A DNA stretch of 64,000 nucleotides from Mixophyes australis (taxonomy: Eukaryota > Chordata > Amphibia > Anura > Limnodynastidae), in NCBI GenBank assembly GCA_036250195.1, contig JAVHZZ010000002.1, positions 366,717,124 to 366,781,123 of the forward strand, in the 5' to 3' direction. A program made the translations under genes and the position numbers. Positions 61,401-64,000 of this stretch are shown here, piece by piece. Within the stretch, counting starts at the first letter, position 1. Each line of letters starts with the position of its first letter. The notes beneath the pieces were generated by a model. That model did not search any database, was not told where the DNA came from, and saw only the letters and a list, made by a program, of their open reading frames with translations.

Positions 61401-63026
61401 ACAAGAAAAACATATTTGAGGATAAATCCACAGAGTATTGCTATAAAACAGCTTTGTCACAACCTGAGTGACATTCACATTTACAGTAATTCTCTGAATT
61501 TCAGATGCTGTCACCCTTGGCTTTTTCATAAGGTGGTCTGCACTTTACACAGCAATGAGTGAGATGATGGGTAGATTTCATTCTCCTTACGAGGTATACA
61601 TTCCAAGTTAATGCATTTTTCCTGTCATGTTCATCCTACATTCTACATTTTTTTATACCAGTATTGGAACACAATTCCAAACAACCTTGGAGGTGACCAC
61701 TCATATAATTCAATAGTGAATGTGCATAAAGAATGTTTTAAGCTTTTACAACATAGATAGGGGATGCAACAGTATTGCTTTAATGATTTCTGCATCTCTA
61801 AATCTGTATCTCATCATGTTTTCTACTTCATTATATGGCTTATATAAAACTAAGAAGAGTATAGCACATAAACGTTAATCCCCTCCTTACATTTTGAAAT
61901 GGACCCCCCGGGCCGCTCGGTCAGACCACTACTCGGGCCGGGGGGATAGGCCGGCCGGCCGGCCCCCGGATGCAAAATACAGCACTTCCCCCGCGGCCGT
62001 GTCAGCGCACAGGCGGCCGCATCACATGACACATATCAACTTTAAATTTCAGTGTACAAATAAGCTATCAAGTATTTGTGTGCTACATGAAAAAACAGTC
62101 AGTACTAAACTTATGTGCAAAACAGAACACTAATTTGCACCCCTTCCATTGTAATATGGTTTTGTCCAGGAGATTGAAATAAGGATACTCTTCATTTAAG
62201 ATCCTTAATGAATCAGGCCCATGTTTCTTTGTGTGGCTTCTACAGTGATGCTTTTAGTACAGTGTCTTTGCTGTTGGTTTCTGATGATTATTCCACTACT
62301 ATTATAATGTATATTTAATCAGTAAGGATATAAAATAAATAAATAACAATTGTCATTAAGTATGAATACAACCATCTGCTGATGTATAATACTGCAGCTC
62401 CATTTTATAATGCCACTGAAATTCTCACATTAACCATATTATGCAGCAAAAGATTTCCCAGGTGGTTTAAAAAAATATACAGTTGTTACATTGTTAATTA
62501 TATGTCACAATGTATAGATTCAGCGTCTGTAATACTAGTTTAGAAAATCTGTCTGAAGGTTCTACATTACAGACTAATTAGCGTAATCACTGAATTCGAA
62601 GAGCAAGTTATAATAATAGAAATGTATAATGCAGAAACCAAATTACATGTAATAGTGTAAATATATAAATCATATTGTATACTGCAATAAAGGTCCGTAT
62701 TTTTCATTTTGATATTTTGTTTTTCAACATAAGATTCAGCATTGGTAACTTATATATATATAGGATCAATATACTAGGGGCAACATACAGAGAAACAAAC
62801 AGCTACTAGGAAATATATTATAGTGTTCAGTGGCATTCTCTTACGCTGCCCCCTTTAGAGATACATAGTAATATTATCAGGAAAACAATGACTTGTGCAC
62901 ATGGCAAAGTTACAGCACAGGAAGACAAACCTTTGATCCAGTGATAAATTTAGGTAGGTCTCCTGTTCCTCCATGATAAATTTTCTTTTTCACGCCTTCC
63001 AGGTTCATACCTATTGCTTCCTCCAT
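8612..63026 (-). CDS. AIPL1: AIPL1, aryl-hydrocarbon-receptor-interacting protein-like 1 (whole gene, six exons)
   Basis: Photoreceptor co-chaperone. Known AIPL1 binds farnesylated phosphodiesterase-6 catalytic subunit and HSP90, and is needed for PDE6 folding; loss causes retinal dystrophy (LCA4) in humans. Coding segments on the minus strand are 63026-62931, 50494-50315, 31639-31451, 29837-29661, 26823-26682 and 8814-8612, giving 987 nt and 328 residues. All introns are GT-AG with phases 0,0,0,0,1. An FKBP-like domain covers about residues 1-160 and TPR repeats about 175-310. Residues W72, W88, C239 and W278 fall at the same numbers as in human AIPL1. The identity with AIPL1 rather than AIP rests on features such as [20 protein letters not shown] and [10 protein letters not shown]. 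The protein stops near residue 328, as in rodents, and lacks the primate proline-rich tail. The 54-kb span reflects repeat-filled introns. No frameshift or premature stop is seen. Confidence 0.96.
9923..9980. repeat. (TA)n microsatellite
   Basis: Nearly uninterrupted TA dinucleotides, followed by a short alternating CA/CG segment. Confidence 0.95.
10571..11596 (+). mobile_element. 5' LTR of a truncated endogenous retrovirus
   Basis: Starts tgtcgaagtcgtata, matching the start of the solo LTR at 5704-6541 (minus). It ends ccaaatacaaca directly before a primer-binding-like site. A TATA-like run (gttatatataatataac) lies near 11167, and AATAAA signals follow in the last 250 bp (for example near 11512). 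It is about 1026 bp. The left boundary rests on the match to the other LTR; no second LTR of this provirus was found in the window. Confidence 0.65.
11599..11616 (+). other. Retroviral primer-binding-like site (tRNA-Pro type)
   Basis: tgggagcttcgtcc follows the LTR end by two bases and resembles the tRNA-Pro primer-binding site of gammaretrovirus-like elements, which begins TGGGGGCTCGTCC. It differs by a substitution and an extra T, as expected of an old copy. Confidence 0.55.
11992..12273 (+). pseudogene. Start of a broken retroviral gag-like frame
   Basis: About 400 bp after the primer-binding-like site an ATG begins a frame starting Met-Gly, the context for N-myristoylation in retroviral matrix proteins. 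The frame runs 44 codons to an in-frame TAA at 12124, then stays open in the same frame for another 48 codons to a TAA at 12271. The composition (Lys/Arg-rich with Trp and Cys) is compatible with a matrix domain, but no diagnostic motif is visible. The position in the provirus is the main argument. There is no capsid, pol or env after it, so the provirus is truncated. Confidence 0.45.
13338..13537. repeat. 68-bp tandem repeat, about 2.9 copies
   Basis: Copies begin at gcaaagat on 13338, 13406 and 13474, an exact 68-bp period. The second and third copies are almost identical (attatcgcggagagcctatg); the first is slightly diverged (ataatggcggatagcctatg). Confidence 0.95.
15690..15960 (-). pseudogene. 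Decayed acidic coding remnant, possibly the second Harbinger protein
   Basis: Minus-strand reading gives a Glu-rich frame ([42 protein letters not shown]) interrupted by at least two stops. Harbinger transposons usually carry a Myb-like accessory protein with acidic stretches beside the transposase. The position 1 kb downstream of the transposase relic at 16720-17930 fits that, but no Myb helix is recognisable. Confidence 0.3.
16720..17930 (-). pseudogene. PIF/Harbinger (HARBI1-like) transposase, decayed
   Basis: The transposase is a DDE nuclease that cuts and joins PIF/Harbinger elements. About 17660-17400, minus strand, reads as the helix-turn-helix part ([20 protein letters not shown]) followed, after an in-frame stop, by the first catalytic segment ([10 protein letters not shown]). 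About 17010-16720 reads as the end of the domain ([20 protein letters not shown], then [13 protein letters not shown]). The roughly 80 residues that should link them are not recognisable in 17020-17390, and frames shift upstream of 17700. The element is dead. A short inverted match, ccctggcagata at 14879-14890 and tatctgccaggg at 18585-18596, may mark outer parts of the element, but no TSD was found. Confidence 0.75.
18620..18834 (+). other. CpG-containing leader with 5' splice-donor motif ahead of G-rich array
   Basis: Pyrimidine-rich, CpG-containing sequence leads to gttacactg|gtgagttt (donor at 18780/18781), then a T-run, then the G-rich minisatellite. The same order (leader, donor, G-rich tandem repeat) recurs at 20265, 37422, 48866 and 52227. 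Splicing is not demonstrated. Confidence 0.4.
18835..19960. repeat. G-rich minisatellite, about 1.1 kb
   Basis: 18835-19005 repeats a unit of the type cgcgggggtgccgcgattttcgggggg. 19006-19960 repeats a 33-38-bp unit built from ggtgctgggagagggggtgagagagcc plus a variable aaagggg(aag) end. G-runs of 4-9 sit every few bases on the plus strand. Long Pro/Ser/Leu-rich frames on the minus strand (up to 390 codons) are a by-product of the repeat and are not called as genes. Confidence 0.95.
20110..20958 (+). mobile_element. Partial hAT-like element with donor motif and GGGCACTACTATGTGGCATAATATG-type repeats
   Basis: A leader ends at ataatcag|gtaagttc (donor at 20265/20266). 20590-20870 then repeats a roughly 35-40-bp unit (ggggcactactatg, gcataatatgattt). 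The same unit occurs in the complete element at 51484-53678 (52450-52675), which links the two. The right end, ttgtcagccctg (to about 20958), is a plausible CAG-type terminus. No matching left terminus or TSD was found. Confidence 0.45.
21511..21763. repeat. 27-bp tandem repeat, about 9 copies
   Basis: The unit is tgtaatgtggggggtgatgc plus tggacgc. Most copies differ at one or two positions and one near the end is shortened. The period is divisible by three, so two plus-strand frames stay open across the array; that is a by-product. Degenerate relatives flank it at about 21410-21490 and 21770-21870. Confidence 0.95.
21763..21934. repeat. Inverted repeat flanking a spacer
   Basis: gatgtagtatgagtgtgtgtggg, allowing single-base uncertainty at its ends, at 21763-21785 has its complement at about 21912-21934 (ending actcatactacatc). 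The spacer is about 125 bp. It adjoins the 27-bp array. Confidence 0.7.
23148..23165. repeat. Poly-C run (18 bp)
   Basis: An uninterrupted C homopolymer. Length is likely uncertain in any assembly. Confidence 0.95.
24411..25241 (-). repeat. Left arm of a giant palindrome (831 bp)
   Basis: Pairs base for base with 25260-26090: paired positions add up to 50501 at every point tested along the arm, so there are no net indels. Only two mismatches were seen (24554 and 24565). Outside 24411 the complementarity stops at once. The arm has a CpG-containing inner end with cgcgtttcgg (complement of CCGAAACGCG) and no credible protein frame. Confidence 0.95.
25260..26090 (+). repeat. Right arm of a giant palindrome (831 bp)
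   Basis: Inverted copy of 24411-25241, separated by the 18-bp spacer 25242-25259. Reading outward it runs tctagatgagccgaaacgcg, then ttgtaataaattaccc and ggagcattttttctttta, and ends tgtgtatata. A CGAAACGCGT core near the start of a non-coding repeat is, as far as I recall, common in frog Penelope-like retroelements, so an inverted pair of such terminal repeats is a possible origin. Confidence 0.95.
26682..26823 (-). CDS. AIPL1: AIPL1 exon 5
   Basis: 142 nt coding for residues 215-261 plus the first base of codon 262. Acceptor CTTTTAG|GAG and donor CCCAG|GTAATG. Contains the second TPR and its link: [20 protein letters not shown], then the CQC pair with C239 and [19 protein letters not shown]. 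The human exon is recalled as the same length. Confidence 0.95.
27621..27877. mobile_element. hAT-like non-autonomous element (probable)
   Basis: The left end caggggcatataaag and right end gaagttccgccaatg look like CAG-type termini of the family at 5393 and 32880. The interior is GC-richer than the intron around it. The flanking 8-mers (gtagcaaa, cactccac) do not match, so the boundary or the insertion is damaged. Confidence 0.45.
29376..29606. mobile_element. hAT-like non-autonomous element next to exon 4
   Basis: Left end caggagcggcccc and right end gttatgcccctg, GC-rich interior. The flanking 8-mers agttggag and ggttgagg agree at six of eight positions, compatible with a worn TSD. The right end lies only 55 bp from the exon 4 donor. 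Confidence 0.5.
29661..29837 (-). CDS. AIPL1: AIPL1 exon 4
   Basis: 177 nt coding for residues 156-214. Acceptor TGACAG|GTGGAA and donor ACTAAG|GTAGAA. Covers the linker after the FKBP-like domain ([18 protein letters not shown]) and the first TPR ([20 protein letters not shown], then [13 protein letters not shown]). Confidence 0.95.
29838..31450 (-). other. AIPL1: AIPL1 intron 3 (1.6 kb)
   Basis: Phase 0, bounded by AAAG|GTAAAT and TGACAG|GTG. No element or exon recognised inside. Confidence 0.9.
31451..31639 (-). CDS. AIPL1: AIPL1 exon 3
   Basis: 189 nt coding for residues 93-155. Acceptor CTGGCAG|CAC and donor TTAAAG|GTAAAT. Encodes the insert and C-terminal half of the FKBP-like domain: [40 protein letters not shown], then [15 protein letters not shown]. 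The [12 protein letters not shown] stretch separates AIPL1 from AIP. Confidence 0.96.
32880..33122. mobile_element. hAT-like MITE, 243 bp, perfect 8-bp TSD
   Basis: Termini caggggcggatc and the complement of CAGTGGCGGATCC, flanked by agtggggc on both sides (32872-32879 and 33123-33130). The centre folds: 33007-33042 pairs with 33043-33080 (ctctgattgtgttt/aaaacacaatcagag and cagtgtgctg/cagcacactg). No coding capacity of its own. It interrupts the coding-like fragment that follows. Confidence 0.9.
33123..33275 (+). pseudogene. C-terminal coding fragment of a transposase-like (probably Harbinger) protein
   Basis: A plus-strand frame ends at TGA 33273-33275. It has an acidic run ([15 protein letters not shown]) and a tail [20 protein letters not shown]; basic/aromatic tails after an acidic stretch are seen at the ends of Harbinger transposases. 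Removing the 243-bp MITE and one TSD copy joins it to ccactttctccatcag at 32855-32870, which looks like a splice acceptor. The catalytic part is absent nearby, so this is a relic. Confidence 0.4.
34983..35260. repeat. MITE-like fragment ending cccttaatgaatcaggcccc
   Basis: The right end is the complement of the gggcctgattcattaagg terminus found at 1133 and 54421. The interior (gcatacgcccctt, ttctgggcacgag) resembles the segments at 22040-22180 and 36895-37120. The left end is not clear. Confidence 0.45.
36895..37120. repeat. MITE-like fragment starting gggcctttttcattaagg
   Basis: A variant of the cattaagg-type terminus is followed by cgtaaaattgctctgtgcatgcccaga, shared in part with 22080-22175 and 58610-58630. 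The right end is unclear; the hAT-like element at 37191 follows. Confidence 0.4.
37191..37512. mobile_element. hAT-like non-autonomous element, 322 bp, near-perfect TSD
   Basis: Termini cagagccggattaa and ttaatccggccctg are inverted copies. The flanking 8-mers gctacagg and gctacatg differ at one base. The interior has inverted segments (tgatcggtc/cccgatca, cagcagc/gctgctgag) and a donor motif gagaaagag|gtaagtgc at 37422/37423 followed by a G-rich stretch, the same module as in the larger elements. Confidence 0.85.
39489..39514. repeat. (CA)n microsatellite
   Basis: Thirteen or so CA units. A second short microsatellite of (ATCATT)-type lies at 39776-39802. Confidence 0.9.
41357..41578. mobile_element. 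hAT-like non-autonomous element, 222 bp
   Basis: Left end cagtggcagatccaga and right end tctaggtctgccccag (complement of a CTGGGGCAGACCTAGA terminus) are imperfect inverted copies. The flanking 8-mers atcagaag and ataagaag differ at one base. The interior is GC-rich with no credible gene. Confidence 0.75.
42843..42879. mobile_element. Right-end fragment of the 37191-type hAT-like family
   Basis: The 37 bases ending cttaatccggccctg match the right end of the element at 37191-37512 almost exactly. No left part is present. Confidence 0.7.
43925..44128. repeat. Foldback MITE, about 204 bp
   Basis: The left end gggacagattcaattagc pairs with the complement of the right end (agctaattgacttgccccc). 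Inside, agcggatatttct and agaaatatccgct form a perfect 13-bp hairpin with a 2-base loop (about 44045-44073). Confidence 0.75.
48018..48172. repeat. 58-bp tandem repeat, about 2.5 copies
   Basis: tctagcggctgttccggg begins at 48051 and again at 48109, an exact 58-bp period. A partial copy lies before. The words gctgcgcagtgtct and aatcgctgc link it to the MITE at 43925-44128, so it may be an internally duplicated relative. Confidence 0.85.
48417..50087 (+). mobile_element. hAT-like element, 1671 bp, perfect 8-bp TSD, with exon-like cassette
   Basis: Termini cagggccggattta and taaatccggctctg are inverted. The perfect 8-mer gcactaca flanks both sides (48409-48416 and 50088-50095). Inside, in order: A-rich tracts; a CpG-rich inverted pair (about 48526-48550 with 48670-48697); a donor motif ctacag|gtaagtga at 48866/48867; a G-rich repeat (ctgccctgcatatctatag, about four times); an acceptor-donor-bounded segment at 49493-49556; and GT-rich and G-rich low-complexity DNA with shorter nested pieces. 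There is no transposase domain, so it is non-autonomous or deleted. It sits 228 bp from AIPL1 exon 2 in antisense orientation. Confidence 0.85.
49493..49556 (+). other. Exon-like cassette inside the 48417-50087 element
   Basis: Bounded by tttttcaaaacag|gacgcc and aagaacag|gtaaga, both good splice sites. It is 64 nt, open in the frame that starts at its third base and ends with codons for KSKNR. The corresponding segment of the 51484-53678 element ends KSDKNR in the same frame, and the two lengths differ by 15, a multiple of three. Transcription is not shown. Confidence 0.4.
50315..50494 (-). CDS. AIPL1: AIPL1 exon 2
   Basis: 180 nt coding for residues 33-92. Acceptor TTTTGTTAG|GTGACT and donor GTTACG|GTGAGTA. 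Encodes the core of the FKBP-like domain: [48 protein letters not shown]72 and W88 line the isoprenyl pocket region in the known human structure. The element at 48417-50087 ends 228 bp downstream, and a duplicate of the adjoining intron lies at 53753. Confidence 0.96.
50500..50632. repeat. Local duplication, copy next to exon 2
   Basis: 133 bp that match 53753-53885 at about 89% with no indels. This copy is the 3' end of intron 1, just before the exon 2 acceptor. Confidence 0.9.
51426..51483. repeat. (TA)n microsatellite, left flank of the hAT-like element
   Basis: TA repeat continued at 53679-53695 on the other side of the element, so the element entered a TA microsatellite. Confidence 0.95.
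53171..53249 (+). other. Exon-like cassette inside the 51484-53678 element
   Basis: 79 nt between tttttccaaatag|gaccct and aagaacag|gtagga. Joined to the ATG-G at 52224-52227 it gives an uninterrupted frame of 26 codons plus two bases ([11 protein letters not shown]..., ending ...KSDKNR). This suggests the first coding exons of a transposon gene whose main body is missing. No domain is identifiable in so short a peptide. Confidence 0.45.
53288..53428. repeat. Nested foldback MITE, 141 bp
   Basis: gcttagctaacctgtgg pairs with ccacaggttagccaagc, and actccaggtgttgtgaaactac with the complement of its mirror segment. The family words (cacaacacctggagt, agccccagcat in relatives) recur at 57348-57420 as a half copy. 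Confidence 0.85.
53753..53885. repeat. Local duplication, distal copy
   Basis: Direct copy of 50500-50632, 3.25 kb away. On the AIPL1 strand its exon-side end reads ATTCCATTTTACAG, an acceptor-like sequence with no exon after it. Confidence 0.9.
54421..54717. repeat. Foldback MITE, best copy of the GGGCCTGATTCATTAAGG family
   Basis: ggggcctgattcattaagg at the left end and ccttaatgaatcaggcccc at the right are perfect inverted copies. Complementarity goes far inward (ggacaaaaccatgttacaat with attgtaacatggttttgtcc, and gtagcacacaaat with its mirror). Related to 1133-1453 and 62034-62220. Confidence 0.9.
57108..57420. mobile_element. hAT-like left end plus half of a foldback MITE
   Basis: cagagccacattaagac at 57108 resembles the left termini of the 37191/48417 elements. 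57348-57420 (aagccccagcat, aactggagggcaacaggttg) resembles one arm of the MITE at 53288. No right terminus or TSD was recognised. Confidence 0.35.
57537..57724 (-). repeat. V-SINE, 5'-truncated
   Basis: On the minus strand this matches the 3' half of the V-SINE at 2304-2640, from the ccaaaaacatacta word through the tail gtaagctccaatggggcagg and the gctgcggaattagtgg block, ending in a short trinucleotide run. Confidence 0.8.
58508..58524. repeat. Poly-C run (17 bp)
   Basis: Uninterrupted C homopolymer. Confidence 0.9.
58928..58950. repeat. (TA)n microsatellite
   Basis: Eleven or so TA units. Confidence 0.9.
59341..59368. repeat. Perfect 12-bp hairpin
   Basis: aaggacattaac and gttaatgtcctt around a 4-base loop. 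Isolated; no T-run or other signal gives it a role. Confidence 0.8.
59999..60220. repeat. 222-bp direct duplication, copy 1
   Basis: Matches 61684-61905 over its full length with no indels; five substitutions were counted (about 98% identity). The offset is 1685 bp. Confidence 0.95.
61684..61905. repeat. 222-bp direct duplication, copy 2
   Basis: Direct copy of 59999-60220. It ends exactly where a CpG-rich patch begins. Confidence 0.95.
61906..62033. other. CpG-rich patch of unknown origin
   Basis: About 125 bp very rich in G, C and CpG (ggccggccggccggccccc, gcggccgc, cccccgcggccgtg) in a surrounding that is AT-rich and CpG-poor. It bridges the end of the 222-bp duplicate and the truncated half of a MITE. 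No reading frame, promoter motif or known repeat is recognised. Confidence 0.8.
62034..62220. repeat. Half copy of the GGGCCTGATTCATTAAGG MITE
   Basis: Contains the right arm only, from tatcaactttaaatttcagtg through ttgcaccccttccattgtaa to ccttaatgaatcaggccc. Its left arm is replaced by the CpG-rich patch. Confidence 0.85.
62931..63026 (-). CDS. AIPL1: AIPL1 exon 1 (start exon)
   Basis: 96 nt coding for residues 1-32: [20 protein letters not shown] and then [12 protein letters not shown]. Donor TCAAAG|GTTTGT. The ATG at 63026-63024 is chosen because it gives the family's usual N-terminal length and the codon frame continues the VEGVKK...HGGTGELPxFITGS pattern of AIPL1. ATG codon 7 is an alternative but less likely start. 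Confidence 0.95.
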
Positions 63027-63074
63027 TGTAGCTGCTATCTGTGGATAAACATGGATTCAGACTGGAAGATTAAC

Positions 63075-63083
63075 CTTTATATA
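63075..63083 (-). promoter_or_regulatory. AIPL1: TATA-like box of AIPL1
   Basis: Minus strand CTATATAAAGG, about 50 bp upstream of the ATG, predicting a start site near 63050 and a leader of roughly 25 nt. A homeobox-type TTAATC (63073-63068) follows. Photoreceptor genes are often controlled by CRX sites (TAATCC type), but no exact consensus was found close by. Confidence 0.5.
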
Positions 63084-64000
63084 GAGATAAGGAAGGATCT
63101 ACAAAGCTGCATTGAAAGCATAAGACCAGGGGATTTAACAGTCTTAGGACAGATTGCCTGCCTTAGCCAGAAATCCTAGTATTCTTATATAACAAATATT
63201 TCAACTCTGTCTATATGCGGCAGAAAAGAATAACATATGTGCAGATAGGTATGTATTTTTTTATTTTGTTGATTCATATTCCACAACTGATTTACAAAGC
63301 ATTGCTGTTCATTTTTCAAATAATGTCTTGACATGCAGGGGTTAATTTTATGTAATTTAAACAGTCTTAAAACTTATTAAACGTGCTGTCATGCTGATAG
63401 TTACAACAATAATGTAAGTAAATGGACCTGTACACACACATATTTTTGACAAGTGTTGGCTTTACTTTGATTTGCTTCATGTCAATATCAACAGCAAAAT
63501 ACAAGGGAGACTAAAGGGAGCATTCACTGAGTGCATAGTGCACTATGCTGCGGGGAGGGTTTGGGAACACACTTCTGATATTCTTTTTAAAGCAACAAAA
63601 AAGTACAATGTTTTACATATGCTTCTGAACACAGCACTGTTTTTTAACACCAGTGTGTACAAGCTCTTATAGTAGAAAACATCTTAAATATAGGAGTTTC
63701 TTTACAGAACTAAGCTATTAATTTCTAAAATATATCAAAGTAATTTTAAAGGGGTATGTAAGACCTCAGAACCAGGGGTGTAGCATGGACGTAACAAATG
63801 GAACTTGTTGCGAGGAGCAATAGCCTTCTTGGGTGCTGCACCAGCCATTGGCACCAATCTATATTCCTGCCAGTGGTGGAACCAGAAGGGTGACTGGGGT
63901 GATCGCCCCCCCTCCCAGCCAGGAGTGTGCTGCCTCGGCCACTTAGTGTGAATCCTGTCTGCCAACACAGACATGCACATTAGTGATGGGTAGTTCACGA
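63084..64000. other. 5' flank of AIPL1; possible hAT-like piece at the edge
   Basis: AT-rich upstream DNA. From about 63773 (caggggtgtagcatgg) it turns GC-richer with words (gtggtggaaccag, gtgatcgcccccc) typical of the hAT-like repeats in this window. It runs toward the window edge and cannot be closed. No upstream gene is visible. Confidence 0.4.

Larger units (their letters stand above)
50495..62930 (-). other. AIPL1: AIPL1 intron 1 (12.4 kb)
   Basis: Phase 0, bounded by AAAG|GTTTGT and TTGTTAG|GTG. Stretches not listed (50640-51420, 53890-54420, 54720-57100, 57730-58500, 58530-59990, 60220-61680, 62221-62930) show no exon or complete element that I can support. Confidence 0.9.

Overview
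The window looks like vertebrate nuclear DNA, most probably from a frog or another amphibian. It is AT-rich and intron-dominated. It is dense in tRNA-derived V-SINEs, CAG-ended elements with 8-bp target duplications, foldback MITEs, a PIF/Harbinger relic and retroviral LTRs. The species call is an inference from repeat style and intron size; no database was searched.

One protein-coding gene is well supported, and it lies complete on the minus strand: AIPL1, the photoreceptor co-chaperone of the aryl-hydrocarbon-receptor-interacting protein family. Six GT-AG exons (63026-62931, 50494-50315, 31639-31451, 29837-29661, 26823-26682, 8814-8612) add up to 987 nt, or 328 residues plus stop. The gene spans about 54 kb and carries an FKBP-like domain followed by a TPR domain. 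It ends without the proline-rich tail of primate AIPL1. A TATA-like box lies about 50 bp upstream of the ATG.

Layout from left to right. 1-8611 is the 3' flank, with a MITE, two V-SINEs head to head, a small hAT-like insertion and a solo LTR. 8815-26681 is intron 5. It holds a truncated endogenous retrovirus (5' LTR, primer-binding-like site, broken gag start), a 68-bp tandem array, a decayed Harbinger transposase, a 1.1-kb G-rich minisatellite, a 27-bp tandem array and an almost perfect 1.68-kb palindrome. 26682-31639 holds exons 5, 4 and 3. 31640-50314 is intron 2, with several hAT-like elements, one of them nested in a Harbinger-like C-terminal coding fragment, and a 1.67-kb hAT-like element close to exon 2. 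50495-62930 is intron 1, with a 2.2-kb hAT-like element, a duplicated copy of the intron's own 3' end, and a 222-bp direct duplication joined to a CpG-rich patch. 63027-64000 is the promoter side.

The least ordinary signals are (i) the 831-bp-arm palindrome inside AIPL1 intron 5, (ii) a recurring plus-strand module of CpG-rich leader, 5' splice donor and G-rich tandem repeat in several hAT-like elements, two of which also hold exon-like cassettes with matching reading frames, and (iii) the local duplications in intron 1. No RNA gene, CRISPR array, bacterial feature or second intact protein gene is seen.
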